From Heterocephalus glaber (Eukaryota; Chordata; Mammalia; Rodentia; Bathyergidae), in the NCBI RefSeq assembly GCF_000247695.1, contig NW_004624781.1, positions 7,822,681 through 7,886,680 of the forward strand: a stretch of 64,000 nt of DNA. The letters run 5' to 3'. The translations under genes were made by a program, and so were the position numbers. Below, piece by piece: positions 54,601 to 64,000 of this stretch. Positions within the stretch are counted from its first letter, which is position 1; each line of letters opens with the position of its first letter. The notes under the pieces are model-generated. The model was not told where the DNA came from. It saw nothing but the letters and a program-made list of their open reading frames with translations, and ran no database searches.

Positions 54601-54827
54601 AACATATAGTGTGGTACCACGGTACTTGTCATTAATTGCTTCTGAGAGATATGACAAGTACCAAACAAACTGTTTTGGCTGGAAAGAGAAGTGAGTCAGG
54701 CCACAGACACTGCAAGTTCTAGCTTTCGTGGACCAGGACAGTGTTTTCATGTCAGAATGTTTCTTATACCAAATTAGCTTTCAAAGTAGGTGAGAATTGA
54801 GGTCTGATAGTAAAGTAAAAAGACTGG

Positions 54828-54900
54828 GGTATAGCACAGTGGGAGAGCACGTGTCTAGCATGTAAGAGGACCTGGGTTCAATCCCCAGCACAGAAAATAA
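54828..54900 (+). mobile_element. Older ID-like SINE
   Basis: GACTGGGGTATAGCACAGTG, GTTCAATCCCCAGCACAG. A 3'-only young ID piece lies at 54918-54950 (GCAAGTGTAAGGTCCCGAAT). Confidence 0.75.
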
Positions 54901-54959
54901 AAAGTATAAAAACCAACAGGCTGCAAGTGTAAGGTCCCGAATTCGATCTCCAGCCTCCC

Positions 54960-55798
54960 CCCCGAAAAATCCCAACAGGCTGTGACCATGAGGAGACAAG
55001 GAGAAAAACTGAACCTGGAGGGAGAGAGCAGACAGCTGCCTTGTGTGAGCTGCCTGCCTCCCGAGTGTGTGCAGCTGCACATGCGCAGTGCTGCCCGGAT
55101 TGGAGGCCTTTGTCAATCCAAGTGAGTCACGGGTTTGTGGTTTTCAATAATTTGAAATTAGGGATCCGATGAGAGAAGGAAAGAGCTAAATCCACAGGCT
55201 ATCTCCTCAAGCAGCCCTGTCACTGGTCCTCTAAGTCGCTTAAGAGCCGAAGGCTCAGGGACCGGAAGCTCAGGTTCCGTGCAGCCTCAGGGAAGGCCCG
55301 GGCTGCACCTGCTTTTTCTGCATCCTTGGTCCCAGCCCCTGCACACCCAGGGCCTTCGGCAGAGAACAAGGTGAGGTTCTGTCCCCGTGCACAGCCTGGG
55401 CTCCCGGGCTCTGGGCGAAGGAGCTGTTGCTGTAGGAAGTCACCAGGAGGGGAAGGTTTGGCCGTCCAGATGCCTCCATTTCCCTCTCTCCTTGTAATTC
55501 CACCTGCCTTCTCCGAGAGCCCAGAACCTGCCTCTGGGCCGCCTGGGACTGCGCTTCTGGGCTTGGCTTCCTGGAACAGCCACACAGTGGCTTAGAAGGT
55601 GGGCAAAAGAGAAGACTCCCACCCCAAGGCGACTGACTCCACAGCTTGTCCTCTGGCCAAACGGTCTCTCAGATCCAGGCTTCTCAGCTGGTCCTCAGTC
55701 CTGGAACCAGCAGTGAGCTTCCCAGAAACCAGTTCACGTCACAGGGAAGGGCACGGAGGGAGAGGCAGGAAAAGGCAAATGGGGACAGAGCAGAAACT
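54960..55798. other. Intergenic unique sequence
   Basis: No gene or repeat recognised. The 55220-55600 portion is open on both strands over GC-rich sequence, with no family match. Confidence 0.4.
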
Positions 55799-55801
55799 CC
55801 C

Positions 55802-55930
55802 TGAAGCTGGGCATGGTGACACATCTGTTTTCCCAGCCCTTGGGAGGCTGAGGCAGGAGGATGGCAAGTTCCAGGCCAGCCTGGGGGTACATAGGGAGTT
55901 GAAGGCCAGGCTGAACTCTGTCTAAAAATA
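55802..55930 (+). mobile_element. B1 SINE
   Basis: GCTGGGCATGGTGACACATC start, GGGAGGCTGAGGCAGGAGGA, CTCTGTCTAAAAATAGCC end. Confidence 0.88.
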
Positions 55931-56890
55931 GCCAACAAAACAATAGTTACCACTAGACCCAAGTACCTCCTGGGTATTTATTTGCACTTACTTTGCTTGC
56001 CATATCTATTTAAATCTCTCCTGACTATACCTGCCTGGTGGATTGGGCCACAGTGTTACTTTCCCGGCTTCAGAGAACTTTGTTCCATGCTTCTCTAGAG
56101 CTTAGGGCCAATTCAGGACCCACTGCTCTGGCTCTTGGCCCCTTTCTCCTTCAAGTCAAGACCTTCGAAGGTGTCCTGTTAAAACTGCACTGTCACATCC
56201 TCGAGGTCCTAGGAGCCCTCGGGTGAGCCCACTTGGGGTCTCCTTTCCTGATGTGTCTCTAGGAGTGTGCTGTGGTCCCAGAATGTCCCCCTTTCCCCCT
56301 CCCTGGTTGGTGCCCCCTGTGTTTGGCCCTCAAGTGACCAAGGAGGTGACAGCCCTGTGGAGGTGGCCTCCCGGGGCCTGGAAGCCGCTGGCCATGGTGC
56401 TGGGGCTCCCTCTGTTGTCTGAAGCTGCTCACAGCCTCTGGCCGTCCCTTTGATCCTCCAGGGCAAAGGTCCGCCTGGGGCTCCTCAGGGTCCCGTGTCC
56501 TGCGCTGTCTGCCTGGCTCCCTCCCGCTAATATCGCTCTGGGGCAGAGTCAGGCCGGCTGTGGGCTGTGACACATGTTTGTGGAGCACCTATGGGTGTGT
56601 GCATAGATCGCATTCCAGATGGTAACAAGCTGTCTGCTAGCCCTGGGGACCCAAAAGTGGTGTTAGGCTCAGAGATGTCACTCAGCTCCCAGGTTGACCT
56701 ATGACGCAGAGATGGCAGAGATGTGCCCAGGTTCATCTGGGCTTCTGCAAGTGACTCAAAGCTCGATGCCCCAACGCAGTGACATGCAAGATCACATTGG
56801 TCACCTCTAGGCCCTTCCAGGCCACTGACGAAAACCCTGGTGTCAGGAGTCATTCTAACATAATTTTGGGAAAAAAGTCATTTCACAATT
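55931..56890. other. Intergenic unique sequence
   Basis: No gene or repeat recognised. Confidence 0.4.
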
Positions 56891-56894
56891 ATAT

Positions 56895-56982
56895 ATTTTT
56901 TTTTTGGTACCAGGGATTGAACTTGGGTCCTTGCTCTTGCAAGGCAGGCAGCGGAACCACTGAGCTAAATCCCCGGCCCTCA
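56895..56982 (-). mobile_element. ID SINE, antisense
   Basis: T tract, GGTACCAGGGATTGAACTTG, ending GAGCTAAATCCCCGGCCC. Confidence 0.93.
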
Positions 56983-57540
56983 CAGTTAAATTATTAGGGC
57001 TGGATGAGGCCTCAATAGTCCCATGATGCTTTGACACTCAAGGGAAGGGGCAAATTCCTTGTCGGCTTAACTCACCCCACCTACTGTTGTGAGAACCTTT
57101 CCTCATCTCACCATCCTCATCAACACAAACTCCTCATCATCTAAGATGCTTATCAGCATAAGATCCTCATCGTCATGGGATCACCGCCACTGCCTGAGAC
57201 ATCTCATACTCCCTATGAATCCAATAAATAGTGGTGAGCTCGGAGAGTTTTTGTCTTTGCCCGCTCTGAGACATTGACCTCCTGGACCCACATATATTTT
57301 GAAATTATGAAAGTCTCTGTTGCCTTTTTTCTTTAGCCCTCATCGTCCCCCTTTCTAGGCAGTTGAAGGATTGATGGACTTCGGATGCCTGGGCCTCTGC
57401 AGTGACCAGCCAGGAGTAGCCCTGAGTGTTGTGACCATCCTTGGTATCATCAGAGCTTATGTTTCTCATGGGGTGGGGTCCTCAGCCAGCACTGCTGGGC
57501 ACTGATCTCAGCTCTGGAACTGTGCTGGTCCCCATCCAGA

Positions 57541-57640
57541 CTGGAAGGTCCTGTAGAGCACAGGTCACACCCCTGTCTCCTGGTCACCACCTGGAAGGTC
57601 CTGTAGAGCACAGGTCACACCCCTGTCTCCTGGTCACCAC
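57541..57640 (+). repeat. Perfect 50-bp tandem duplication (2 copies)
   Basis: 57541-57590 and 57591-57640 are identical and start CTGGAAGGTCCTGTAGAGCA. No mismatch between copies implies a recent event or an assembly artefact. Confidence 0.97.
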
Positions 57641-58024
57641 CACCGTCCAGGACACGTCCTTGTCCTTGTGGGAACCTCCCTGGGTGGAGGCTCCTCTGGC
57701 AAAGGTGGGGACACCAGGAGCTATGAGGAGGTGCAGTGAGCTGCCTTGTGGCCAGGACTCCTTGTCTCTGAAGGTCTTACAGCAGGTGCTAGAGGACACT
57801 GGCAGGGACAGCCTGGAGGCCCTTCAAGCACCGGGTGACCTGTGGCAGCCTGGCCTGCTGTTTCTTGACCCCATTGTCTCCCTGTGATGCTGGACTTGGT
57901 GAGGAGTTGCAGGAGGCTATGGGAGGTGGCCTGGTGATGGCAGCAGGGTGTGGGCTGCTCTCCTGGCTGCACCAACTGCTGCTCTGTGGGGTGAGGGCCC
58001 ACAGAGTGTGGCTTAATGTTTTGA

Positions 58025-58128
58025 TCTTTTGTTTTTGTTTTTGTTTTTTTGTGGTGCCGGGGATCGAACTCAGGACCTTGCACTTGTGAGGCAGGTGGCG
58101 GCACCACTAAGCTAAATCCCTGGCCCCT
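58025..58128 (-). mobile_element. ID SINE, antisense
   Basis: GTGGTGCCGGGGATCGAACT, ending AAGCTAAATCCCTGGCCCC. TGTTTTGATCTTTT flanks both sides. Confidence 0.95.
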
Positions 58129-58539
58129 GTTTTGATCTTTTTAAGTCCTAATTTTGGATGTAGAAAGCTAACTTGGACATTGAAAGCCATTGCCTGGGCT
58201 AAACCGTGGCCTCTGTGTTTGTGACTCTGACTCCATCAAAGGTGCCTTCTAGTTTTTACTTTGTGCCTTGAGTCTGGGGAGAAAAATCTGTCCCCTGGTG
58301 CTCAGTTATTCCTACCCTATCTTATAGCTCCCTTCTCTCCCTCCATTGCGGCTTTTTTTTTTTCTTACAGCCCACAGAGCCAGGCACGAAGGCGGTGTGA
58401 GCCAAGCCCCCAGCAATCCTGGTCTCTGAGGAATGATCAGAATCAGCTTCTTGACAACCGTGTCTGCAATGCCGCCGGTGGCCACCAGGGGGCAGGGCTG
58501 CAAGGCGAAAGGATCGTTTAGGCCAGTGGAGGAAGGGTT

Positions 58540-58642
58540 GTGATTTTTTTTTTTTTTTTAAAACTGGTACCTAGGATCGAACTCGGGACCTTGTGCTTGC
58601 GAGGCAGGTGCTGTGCCACTGAGCTAAATCGCTGGCCCTGTG
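58540..58642 (-). mobile_element. ID SINE, antisense
   Basis: T tract, ACTGGTACCTAGGATCGAAC, ending GAGCTAAATCGCTGGCCC. TGTGATTT flanks both sides. Confidence 0.93.
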
Positions 58643-58809
58643 TGATTTCAGTCTTGCATCCCGAAGGGGGGGGGGAGTTACGGTGCAGGTAGGCAGCTGG
58701 GGTCCCTCCCTGGGAGTACAGTGTGGGTCTCCATTCCCTGCCACAATGCCAGTGTGTCCCATTGCCTCAACTCTGGCCCTAGGTCTTAGGAGTAACTTTC
58801 TTTTCTTTT

Positions 58810-58945
58810 TTGTTTGTTTGAGACAGAGTCTCACTTTGCAGTAGTTCAGACTATGTAGTGCAGGCTGGCGTCAAACTCAAGGTGATCCTCCTGGCTCAGC
58901 CTCCTGAGTCCTGGGATTACAAGTGTGCACCATCATACCTCTTTA
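58810..58945 (-). mobile_element. B1 SINE, antisense
   Basis: GAGACAGAGTCTCACTTTGC...GATTACAAGTGTGCACCATC, with the internal duplication. Confidence 0.87.
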
Positions 58946-59310
58946 TGAGCAACTTTCTGCCCTTTGGGCCAATTCTACCCTATCCCCTCCTGGCCCTGGC
59001 CACCCAGCAGTTACAGGATCAGATTGATCAGCCTAACCCACCTGCTACCTCTCAAGAACCTCATTACACACAGCTGGACCCAGTTCCTAGCAGTGCTATG
59101 TCAAGATGTGGCTCCCTGTTATGCAGAGAGGAGGACGCCAGAAGCCCATGTGTCTCCATCATGGTTGTGATTGGCAGCGCAAGCCTTTCTTTCCCAGTTC
59201 ACAGACAGAAGACAAAGCACACGGAGAAAGTTATCAATTCACCCAGCAAACAGAACACAGGTATTTTCTGAAACTCCCTGCTCCATGGTTTGAGGCATAT
59301 AGAGAGGTTA
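58946..59310. other. Intergenic unique sequence
   Basis: Nothing recognised. Confidence 0.35.
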
Positions 59311-59311
59311 T

Positions 59312-59465
59312 ACCCTCAGGAGGCTGAGGCAGGAGGGCTGCAAGTTCGGGCCGGGCCAGCCCAGGCAACTTAGCAAGATTCTGACTCAGTGAAAAAGGGT
59401 ACCCTACCCTAGGGCAGAGTGCTTCCTTAGCCTGGGCTGGGTCCTGGTGCAATCCCCAGGAGGGG
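59312..59465 (+). mobile_element. B1-dID-like SINE, 5'-truncated
   Basis: CAGGAGGCTGAGGCAGGAGG...GATTCTGACTCAGTG, then CAGAGTGCTTCCTTAGCCTG...GCAATCCCCAGGAGG. Confidence 0.65.
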
Positions 59466-59727
59466 CAAAAAGAAGACCAATATTTAAAGGTATGGTTCCC
59501 GTCCTCAGACTACGATTTGTTAGGCGAACACAACATGGAGATACAAAACAGTCACCACTTCCCAGTGGCCTCCAGGTGCATGGGATGGGCAGTCACACAG
59601 TGGGAAGGCAGAGGCTGCCCAGGCAAGGCCCCAGGGAGGGCGTCGGGGTCCAAGATGGGGCACAGAAGGCCTTTCTGAGCGTCAGTGGGTAGGGTTGTAT
59701 TTGAGGGAATCAATTAAGTCATCATGA

Positions 59728-59955
59728 ATAAGTGCACATGTGTAATCCCAGTGCTCTTCCAGTCTGAGGCAGAAGGATCCCAAGTTTGAAACCAGTCTGG
59801 GCAATTCAACAACTTAGTGAGACCCTGTATCAAAAATTTAAAAAGGATTCCCAGTACCAAAAAAGACAAAAGACAACCCCCCCAAAAAAAAATTAAAAAG
59901 GGCTGGGGATGTGGCTCAGAATAATGGCCCTGGGTTCAAACCCCAACACCCCATC
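59728..59955 (+). mobile_element. B1-dID SINE with a 5'-truncated ID at the linker
   Basis: B1 half 59728-59845. An ID 3' end (ATTCCCAGTACCAAAAAAG) lies at about 59847-59865. After an A/C-rich tail the dID half GGGCTGGGGATGTGGCTCAG runs 59900-59952. AAAATTTAAAAAGG and AAAAATTAAAAAGG flank the ID piece. Confidence 0.8.
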
Positions 59956-59999
59956 CCCCACCCAAGTACCATTTAATGGTTGAAAATGCTTCTCGCTTT

Positions 60000-60096
60000 G
60001 TTTTTGTTTTTGTTTTTTTTGGTATTGGGGATCAAACTGGGGACCTTGCACTTGCTAGGCAGGTGGCAGAACCACTGAGCTAAATCCCCGCCTCTC
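60000..60096 (-). mobile_element. ID SINE, antisense, in a B1 tail
   Basis: TTTGGTATTGGGGATCAAAC, ending GAGCTAAATCCCCGCCTC. CTTTGTTTTTG and CTTTGTTTTTC flank it. Confidence 0.92.
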
Positions 60097-60218
60097 CCTT
60101 TGTTTTTCAGACAGGGTCTCGCTATATAGTTCAGGCTGGACTTGAACTAGCAATGATCCTCTTGCCTCAGCCTCCTTAGTGCTGGGATTACAGTACAGGC
60201 GTGCACCCTAATGCTTGG
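60097..60218 (-). mobile_element. B1 SINE, antisense
   Basis: CAGACAGGGTCTCGCTATAT...CAGGCGTGCACCCTAATGCT. Confidence 0.88.
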
Positions 60219-60640
60219 CTAGCCCAAGCTCTTTCTAAAAGGAGCATCCCTCCTTCAGTCCAGGCACCTGCTGTCCTGGGAGGACCAGGACATTCCCCAG
60301 CACATGTGCTGCCAATCAGCCTGGGGTTCTTTTTGCTCAATTCAGATGGAAATCGAAAATGAGCAAAGTGCAGCTCTGCTAGCAGCCCTGATGTCCCCAG
60401 ATGCCACCAGGTAATGCTGGAAGCCAACAGCTGACCTAGCTAGCTGCTGGTCCCTGGTGCTGCAGGCTGCACCCCTGATGCCAGCGTGGGATGGACTTAG
60501 TAGGTTGACTGCTGAGTCCTCATTGGCTGCAGGTCTCTGGAGTTCTGTGGTGTCAACAGCCCTGAGTGTCTATTCATCTTAGCTTGGAAACAGGCCGCTC
60601 TGTCCACACTACTCAGAAGCACCCCACATAGCCTTAGAAA
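60219..60640. other. Intergenic unique sequence
   Basis: Nothing recognised. Confidence 0.35.
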
Positions 60641-60641
60641 A

Positions 60642-60738
60642 CTTTTTTTTTTTTTCTTTCTTGGTACCAAGGATGGAACTCGGGACCTTGTGCTTGTGAG
60701 GCAGGCATCGGAACCACTGAGCTAAATCCTGGGCCCTA
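60642..60738 (-). mobile_element. ID SINE, antisense
   Basis: T tract, TTGGTACCAAGGATGGAACT, ending GAGCTAAATCCTGGGCCC. Confidence 0.92.
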
Positions 60739-60939
60739 GAGAATATAGATATTGGGATTTTTGTGGAAACTCTCGAAATACTGACTCAAAACTTTCTATC
60801 TGGGTGGGGTGCTGTACACCTGTAATACTATTACAGACAGCTAAGTCAGATAGAAATATTACAGGCAATTGGATAAGGCTAGGTCCTTGAGAGAGTCAGG
60901 ACAAAGGTAAAACATCCCAACTGTGGCTAGAGACCTATC

Positions 60940-61478
60940 TGTTGGAGACTAGGCCTCAAGATAAAGACAAAATGACCAGGCCCACATACCTCCTCAAAAG
61001 ACAAACACTGAGCCTAATGAAGTCTAGACACCCCCGGTGGGTGTCCAAGACCTCTGGACCGACCACTTCCTAGGAGAATCTTTGTTCTTTCTTTTCTTTC
61101 TTTTTTTGGTACCAGGGATTGAACTCAGGTCCTTGCACTTTTGCAGCAGGCGGCGAAACCACTGAGCTGCATCCCCGGCCCAAATCTTTGTTCTTTCCAT
61201 GCACACTTGTTACATGACTTGTTTCCCCCATTGGACCACTATTTCTTAAGCAACTATACTTGTAACCTTATTGGTGAATCATAGCTGTAACCACGGTGTA
61301 TGCAAATAGGTTTTGCTGTATAAACTTCCCTGTAAAGTGGGGTCCCCACTCGGGTAACCTCCAGCCTCCCAGGAGCTCTCCTATCAACAAATATCTTCCT
61401 ACCCTTAACCTCCATTGTTCCTAGAATTCATTCTTTGAGTTTTAGAGAACACTAACTCGATGCATCAAACATCTAACA
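60940..61478 (+). mobile_element. ERV LTR, sense, with nested ID
   Basis: Bounded by inverted TGTTGGA and TCTAACA. It contains a CTGTATAAACTTCCCTG TATA-like region and CCCCACTCGGG downstream, the layout of a class I-type LTR. An antisense ID at about 61095-61180 is flanked by the 15-bp repeat AATCTTTGTTCTTTC. The larger insertion around it splits a B1 (60799-60828 and 61516-61600), with AATAC on both sides. Confidence 0.6.
61092..61181 (-). mobile_element. ID SINE, antisense, nested in an LTR
   Basis: TTTTGGTACCAGGGATTGAA, ending CTGAGCTGCATCCCCGGCCC. AATCTTTGTTCTTTC flanks both sides. Confidence 0.95.
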
Positions 61479-61660
61479 GGTTGGGAGACAGAATATTTCA
61501 TATTTCATCTGTATCAATACCAGCTGCTCTGGAGGTTGAGGCAGGAGAATGATGAGTTCTGGGCCAGCATGGGAAACTTAGCAGACTTTGTCTGGAAGAA
61601 AATGAGGGCTCTGGGTAGCTCAGCAGCGGAGCATGCTGGCTGAGTTCAGTCTTTAGGAAC

Positions 61661-62505
61661 ACAAAAGAAAAGGAGAGGAAAGAGGAAAAAGAAAAGCATC
61701 TTGAACCCTAAGGTGGCCACACTAGGCTCTCTGCTGCCAGCTCCTGCTCCGGATCAGGCCTCTGCCAAAGGCAGGGCACTGGGCCGGCTCGGCTCTGGGC
61801 TGGTGCTCTGTTCTGAGATCCAAGCGGTGGTGACTACGTATGCTGTTTAAATAGATGCTTGTGGGAAACTAACTCCACGCCCATGTCCGGTTCCCACGGG
61901 TCCTGCTTCCAGCTGGGAACAGCTGTGTCAACGGAAGCTGGGGCTTTACACAGGCTGTAGAAGTCTGGCCCTGGTTCCAGGCAAGTCGGCTCTCTCTCTG
62001 GGTTCCCTGGGAGCGGGACTTCTCCAGGGATCGGGGAGAGCTGAGGCCCAGGGGCGCGGCCCCTGCAGGGACACAGCCCCGAGAGGGGGGAGTGACTGTC
62101 CTTAAGAGGACCTCTGTGTCGTCCAGGCCAGGCAGTCAGGCGCGCACACACAGGCTCCCAAGGCCTTTCCCATGCAGCCGTGCAGGAAGAGCAAGACGGG
62201 CAGGTGCCCCTGGGAACTTCAAGGCCCGCCCTGCACCGGTCGTTTCCACCCCTACTTCCAGTGGAGGAAATACCTGAACAATGCGGCAGAGCAGGGCCAG
62301 CGCTGACCCCTGGCTGCCCGGGCCTCTGTCCCTGCGCCGCTTCCCCGCTTCCCCACGCCCCTATATGCAGTGTGGGGTTCCCAGTCGGAGGACCCAAGGC
62401 CAAAATTTGGTGGGGATTTTGGCAGGGGGGTGGTGGGGGTGGTCATATTTATAGGGAAGGGAGGGGGTGTAAGGGGAGGGGGGATGGGATAAAATAAACT
62501 TTATT
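61661..62505. other. Intergenic unique sequence
   Basis: GC-rich, open on the minus strand at 61834-62403 (189 codons), but with no recognised family or splice context. Ends in a G-rich tract at 62410-62485. Confidence 0.4.
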
Positions 62506-62600
62506 GGGGCCGGGGATTTAGCTCAGTGGTTTCGCTGCCTGCTGCGCAAGAACAAGGGCCCAAGTTTGATCCCCGGTACCAAAAAAAATAAAAAAATAAA
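62506..62600 (+). mobile_element. ID SINE
   Basis: GGGGCCGGGGATTTAGCTCA to CCCGGTACC and an A tail. AAATAAACTTTATT flanks both sides. Confidence 0.95.
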
Positions 62601-63035
62601 CTTTATTTTTTTAAAAAGCGGTCATTTTTGGCCAGGGGTTTAGAGCCAGAGGTCAGGGTGTGTCCTAAGGATTAGAAGGTGCTGTGGTCCTCCTACCTCA
62701 GCCTCCTCACCAGGGTAGGCCAGGAGGGGAAGGGTACACAGGCCTGCAGGGTCTTACCCGCCAGTCATATCCAGCTTTCTGGGGCTGGGATGTTGTGGGA
62801 ACCACAATTTGTGTTTTTCCTGTTGGTCTAAAATAAGGCTGTGCCTGGGACCGGAACCCCACGCCAGTACACCCCCCACCTCAGCCCGAGGCAGGCACTT
62901 CCGGCCCTGAGCACAGGATGAGCTTCGAGGCCTGTAGACGCAGCCTGCCCCACGCGTGGGTGGGTCCTGGCCCATGCAGGGTGGATATGGGACCCAGGCT
63001 GGACCCTGTAAGGAAGCGCTGAGCTACATCTCCAG
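62601..63035. other. Intergenic unique sequence
   Basis: Nothing recognised apart from a short SINE-like tail near 63015. Confidence 0.35.
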
Positions 63036-63415
63036 CCCTTTAAAAAGACATTATTTTCAATACTGGGAATCAAACCCAGGGTCTTCACACTGAGCTCCAC
63101 CCCGTCTTTTTTTTTTTTTTTTGATCCTGGGGTATCAACTGAGGGTTTTCTACATGTTAGGCAAATGCTCTGCCACTGAGCTACATGCTTAGTCTTATTT
63201 TTTATTTTTATGTATTTCTTTTTTTGGTACTGGGGATCAAACTCAAAACCTTGCCCTTGAGAAACAGGCGGTGGGACCACTGAGCTAAATCCCTGGCCTC
63301 CTATTTTCTATTTTGACACAGGGTCATTCTGAATTGCTAAATTATCCAGCTGCACTTAAACTTGCAATCCTCCTGGCTCAGCCTCCTCGAGTGCTGGGAT
63401 CACAGATGTGAATCA
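63036..63415 (-). mobile_element. Antisense SINE cluster with nested ID
   Basis: dID part 63055-63105, an older tRNA-SINE 63120-63195, ID 63218-63299 (TTGGTACTGGGGATCAAACT...GAGCTAAATCCCTGGCC), then B1 63310-63410. The young ID again lies between tRNA-like and B1 parts. Confidence 0.82.
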
Positions 63416-63515
63416 TTTTGAGAGGAGACTCACCAAGTTGCCCAGACTGGCCTCAAACTTGTTCTCCTGCCTCAGCCTCTTGAGTAGCTGGGATTACAAG
63501 TGTGTGCCAATTTGC
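63416..63515 (-). mobile_element. B1 SINE, antisense
   Basis: GAGAGGAGACTCACCAAGTT...GATTACAAGTGTGTGCCA. Confidence 0.8.
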
Positions 63516-63796
63516 TGAGTTCTGAAAGATCTTTAGAGTGAGAAAGACTCCATAAATCTACTACCAAGCTTACATTTTAGATGAGAAACTGAGGCACTAA
63601 GACCACAGGTGCTTGCCCTGAGGTCAACAGACAGAGAAACGGGGAGAACAAGACTCAGGTTTTCTCTTAGGGAAATTATTTCTGTTACCTTTGTGAATGG
63701 TCGAAGGCTGCTTTGGCAGAATCCTGAGTGAACAGGAGAAAAATGCCCGTCTCTGGCACCCTGAGCTGCTTCTTAAGCCTTTCAGAACTTTTAGGG

Positions 63797-63945
63797 GTTT
63801 TTTTTGTTTGTTTTTTTCTTTTGGTACTGGGGATCGATTGCTTCTCGGCCTTTTGGCCAAGATCAAGTGTGGTACTGGGGATCGAACTCGGGACCTTTCG
63901 CTTGTGAGGCAGGCAGCAGAACCATGAAGCTAAATCTCCAGCCAA
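63797..63945 (-). mobile_element. ID SINE, antisense, hosting a U2 fragment
   Basis: T-rich tract then TTGGTACTGGGGATCG, interrupted by U2 nt 1-34 (63837-63870), resuming with GGTACTGGGGATCGAACTCG and ending GAAGCTAAATCTCCAGCC. Confidence 0.93.
63837..63870 (+). pseudogene. U2 snRNA nt 1-34, tailless retropseudogene in an ID element
   Basis: 34 bases match U2 snRNA nt 1-34 with two changes (C3T, T22C). There is no poly(A). It is flanked by perfect 14-bp direct repeats GGTACTGGGGATCG at 63823-63836 and 63871-63884, which are part of the host antisense ID element. Confidence 0.93.
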
Positions 63946-64000
63946 GAACCTTTAGTTTTAATCTCCAGATCTGTTTTCCCCTTTGAAACTGACATTTGAA

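Larger units (their letters stand above)
60799..61660 (+). mobile_element. B1-dID SINE split by an LTR-bearing insertion
   Basis: B1 5' part 60799-60828 (TGTACACCTGTAATAC) continues at 61516 (AATACCAGCTGCTCTGGAGG) with the expected consensus order. A dID part follows at 61605-61660. AATAC is present at both junctions. Confidence 0.75.

Noticed and set aside
61834..62403. 189-codon minus-strand open frame
   Set aside because: GC-rich chance frame; no family resemblance and no promoter or splice evidence.
2701..63299. Many tRNA-like sequences with A and B boxes
   Set aside because: They end in TACC plus A tails with direct repeats and do not fold as functional tRNAs; they are ID SINEs, not tRNA genes.
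1..64000. CRISPR arrays, operons, phage or other bacterial systems
   Set aside because: The window is mammalian; the short repeats are SINEs and microsatellites, with no regularly spaced direct repeats.

Overview
The window is mammalian nuclear DNA, most likely from a non-muroid rodent. It carries genes with GT-AG introns and a CpG-island promoter. It is densely packed with rodent SINEs: at least 40 tRNA-derived ID elements, 7SL-derived B1 elements and composite B1-dID elements. B1-dID dimers point away from mouse and rat and towards squirrel-related, castorimorph or hystricomorph rodents. The species cannot be fixed from the sequence.

Layout. Positions 208-5012 (+) hold the last 11 coding exons of the DNA helicase gene PIF1, encoding 455 residues; its promoter and N-terminal exons lie before the window. 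Positions 5.15-26.6 kb are intergenic and SINE-rich, with MaLR-like LTRs, two related ERV LTRs, a 5'-truncated L1 and a 100-N assembly gap at 16731-16830. A CpG island at about 26.6-28.5 kb, broken by a 153-N gap at 27342-27494, is the RBPMS2 promoter. The seven coding exons of RBPMS2 (+, 204 codons) run from 27613 to 49352, with a probable separate 3'UTR exon ending near 50.5 kb. Intron 1 is about 15 kb. From 50.5 to 64 kb the sequence is again intergenic. In human, PIF1 and RBPMS2 are also neighbours on the same strand, and OAZ2 follows RBPMS2, so the next gene would be expected beyond the right edge.

The two genes have unrelated jobs: PIF1 is a 5'-to-3' helicase acting on telomeres, G-quadruplexes and stalled forks, and RBPMS2 is a dimeric RRM protein of smooth-muscle cells. 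Both reading frames are intact across every exon, and both exon sets sum to a multiple of three.

The most unusual signals are in the repeats. Two separate insertions each carry exactly nucleotides 1-34 of U2 snRNA, tailless and flanked by direct repeats, one in an L1 and one in an ID element. Young ID elements have landed repeatedly in the short A/T-rich linker between the B1 and dID halves of older B1-dID elements. Other points are a start-stop uORF and a 7-bp GC repeat just before the RBPMS2 start codon, a Cys in PIF1 where human and mouse have Arg beside the motif VI arginine, and a perfect 50-bp tandem duplication at 57541-57640. I saw no CRISPR, bacterial or other exotic system; this is ordinary mammalian sequence with interesting retrotransposon archaeology.
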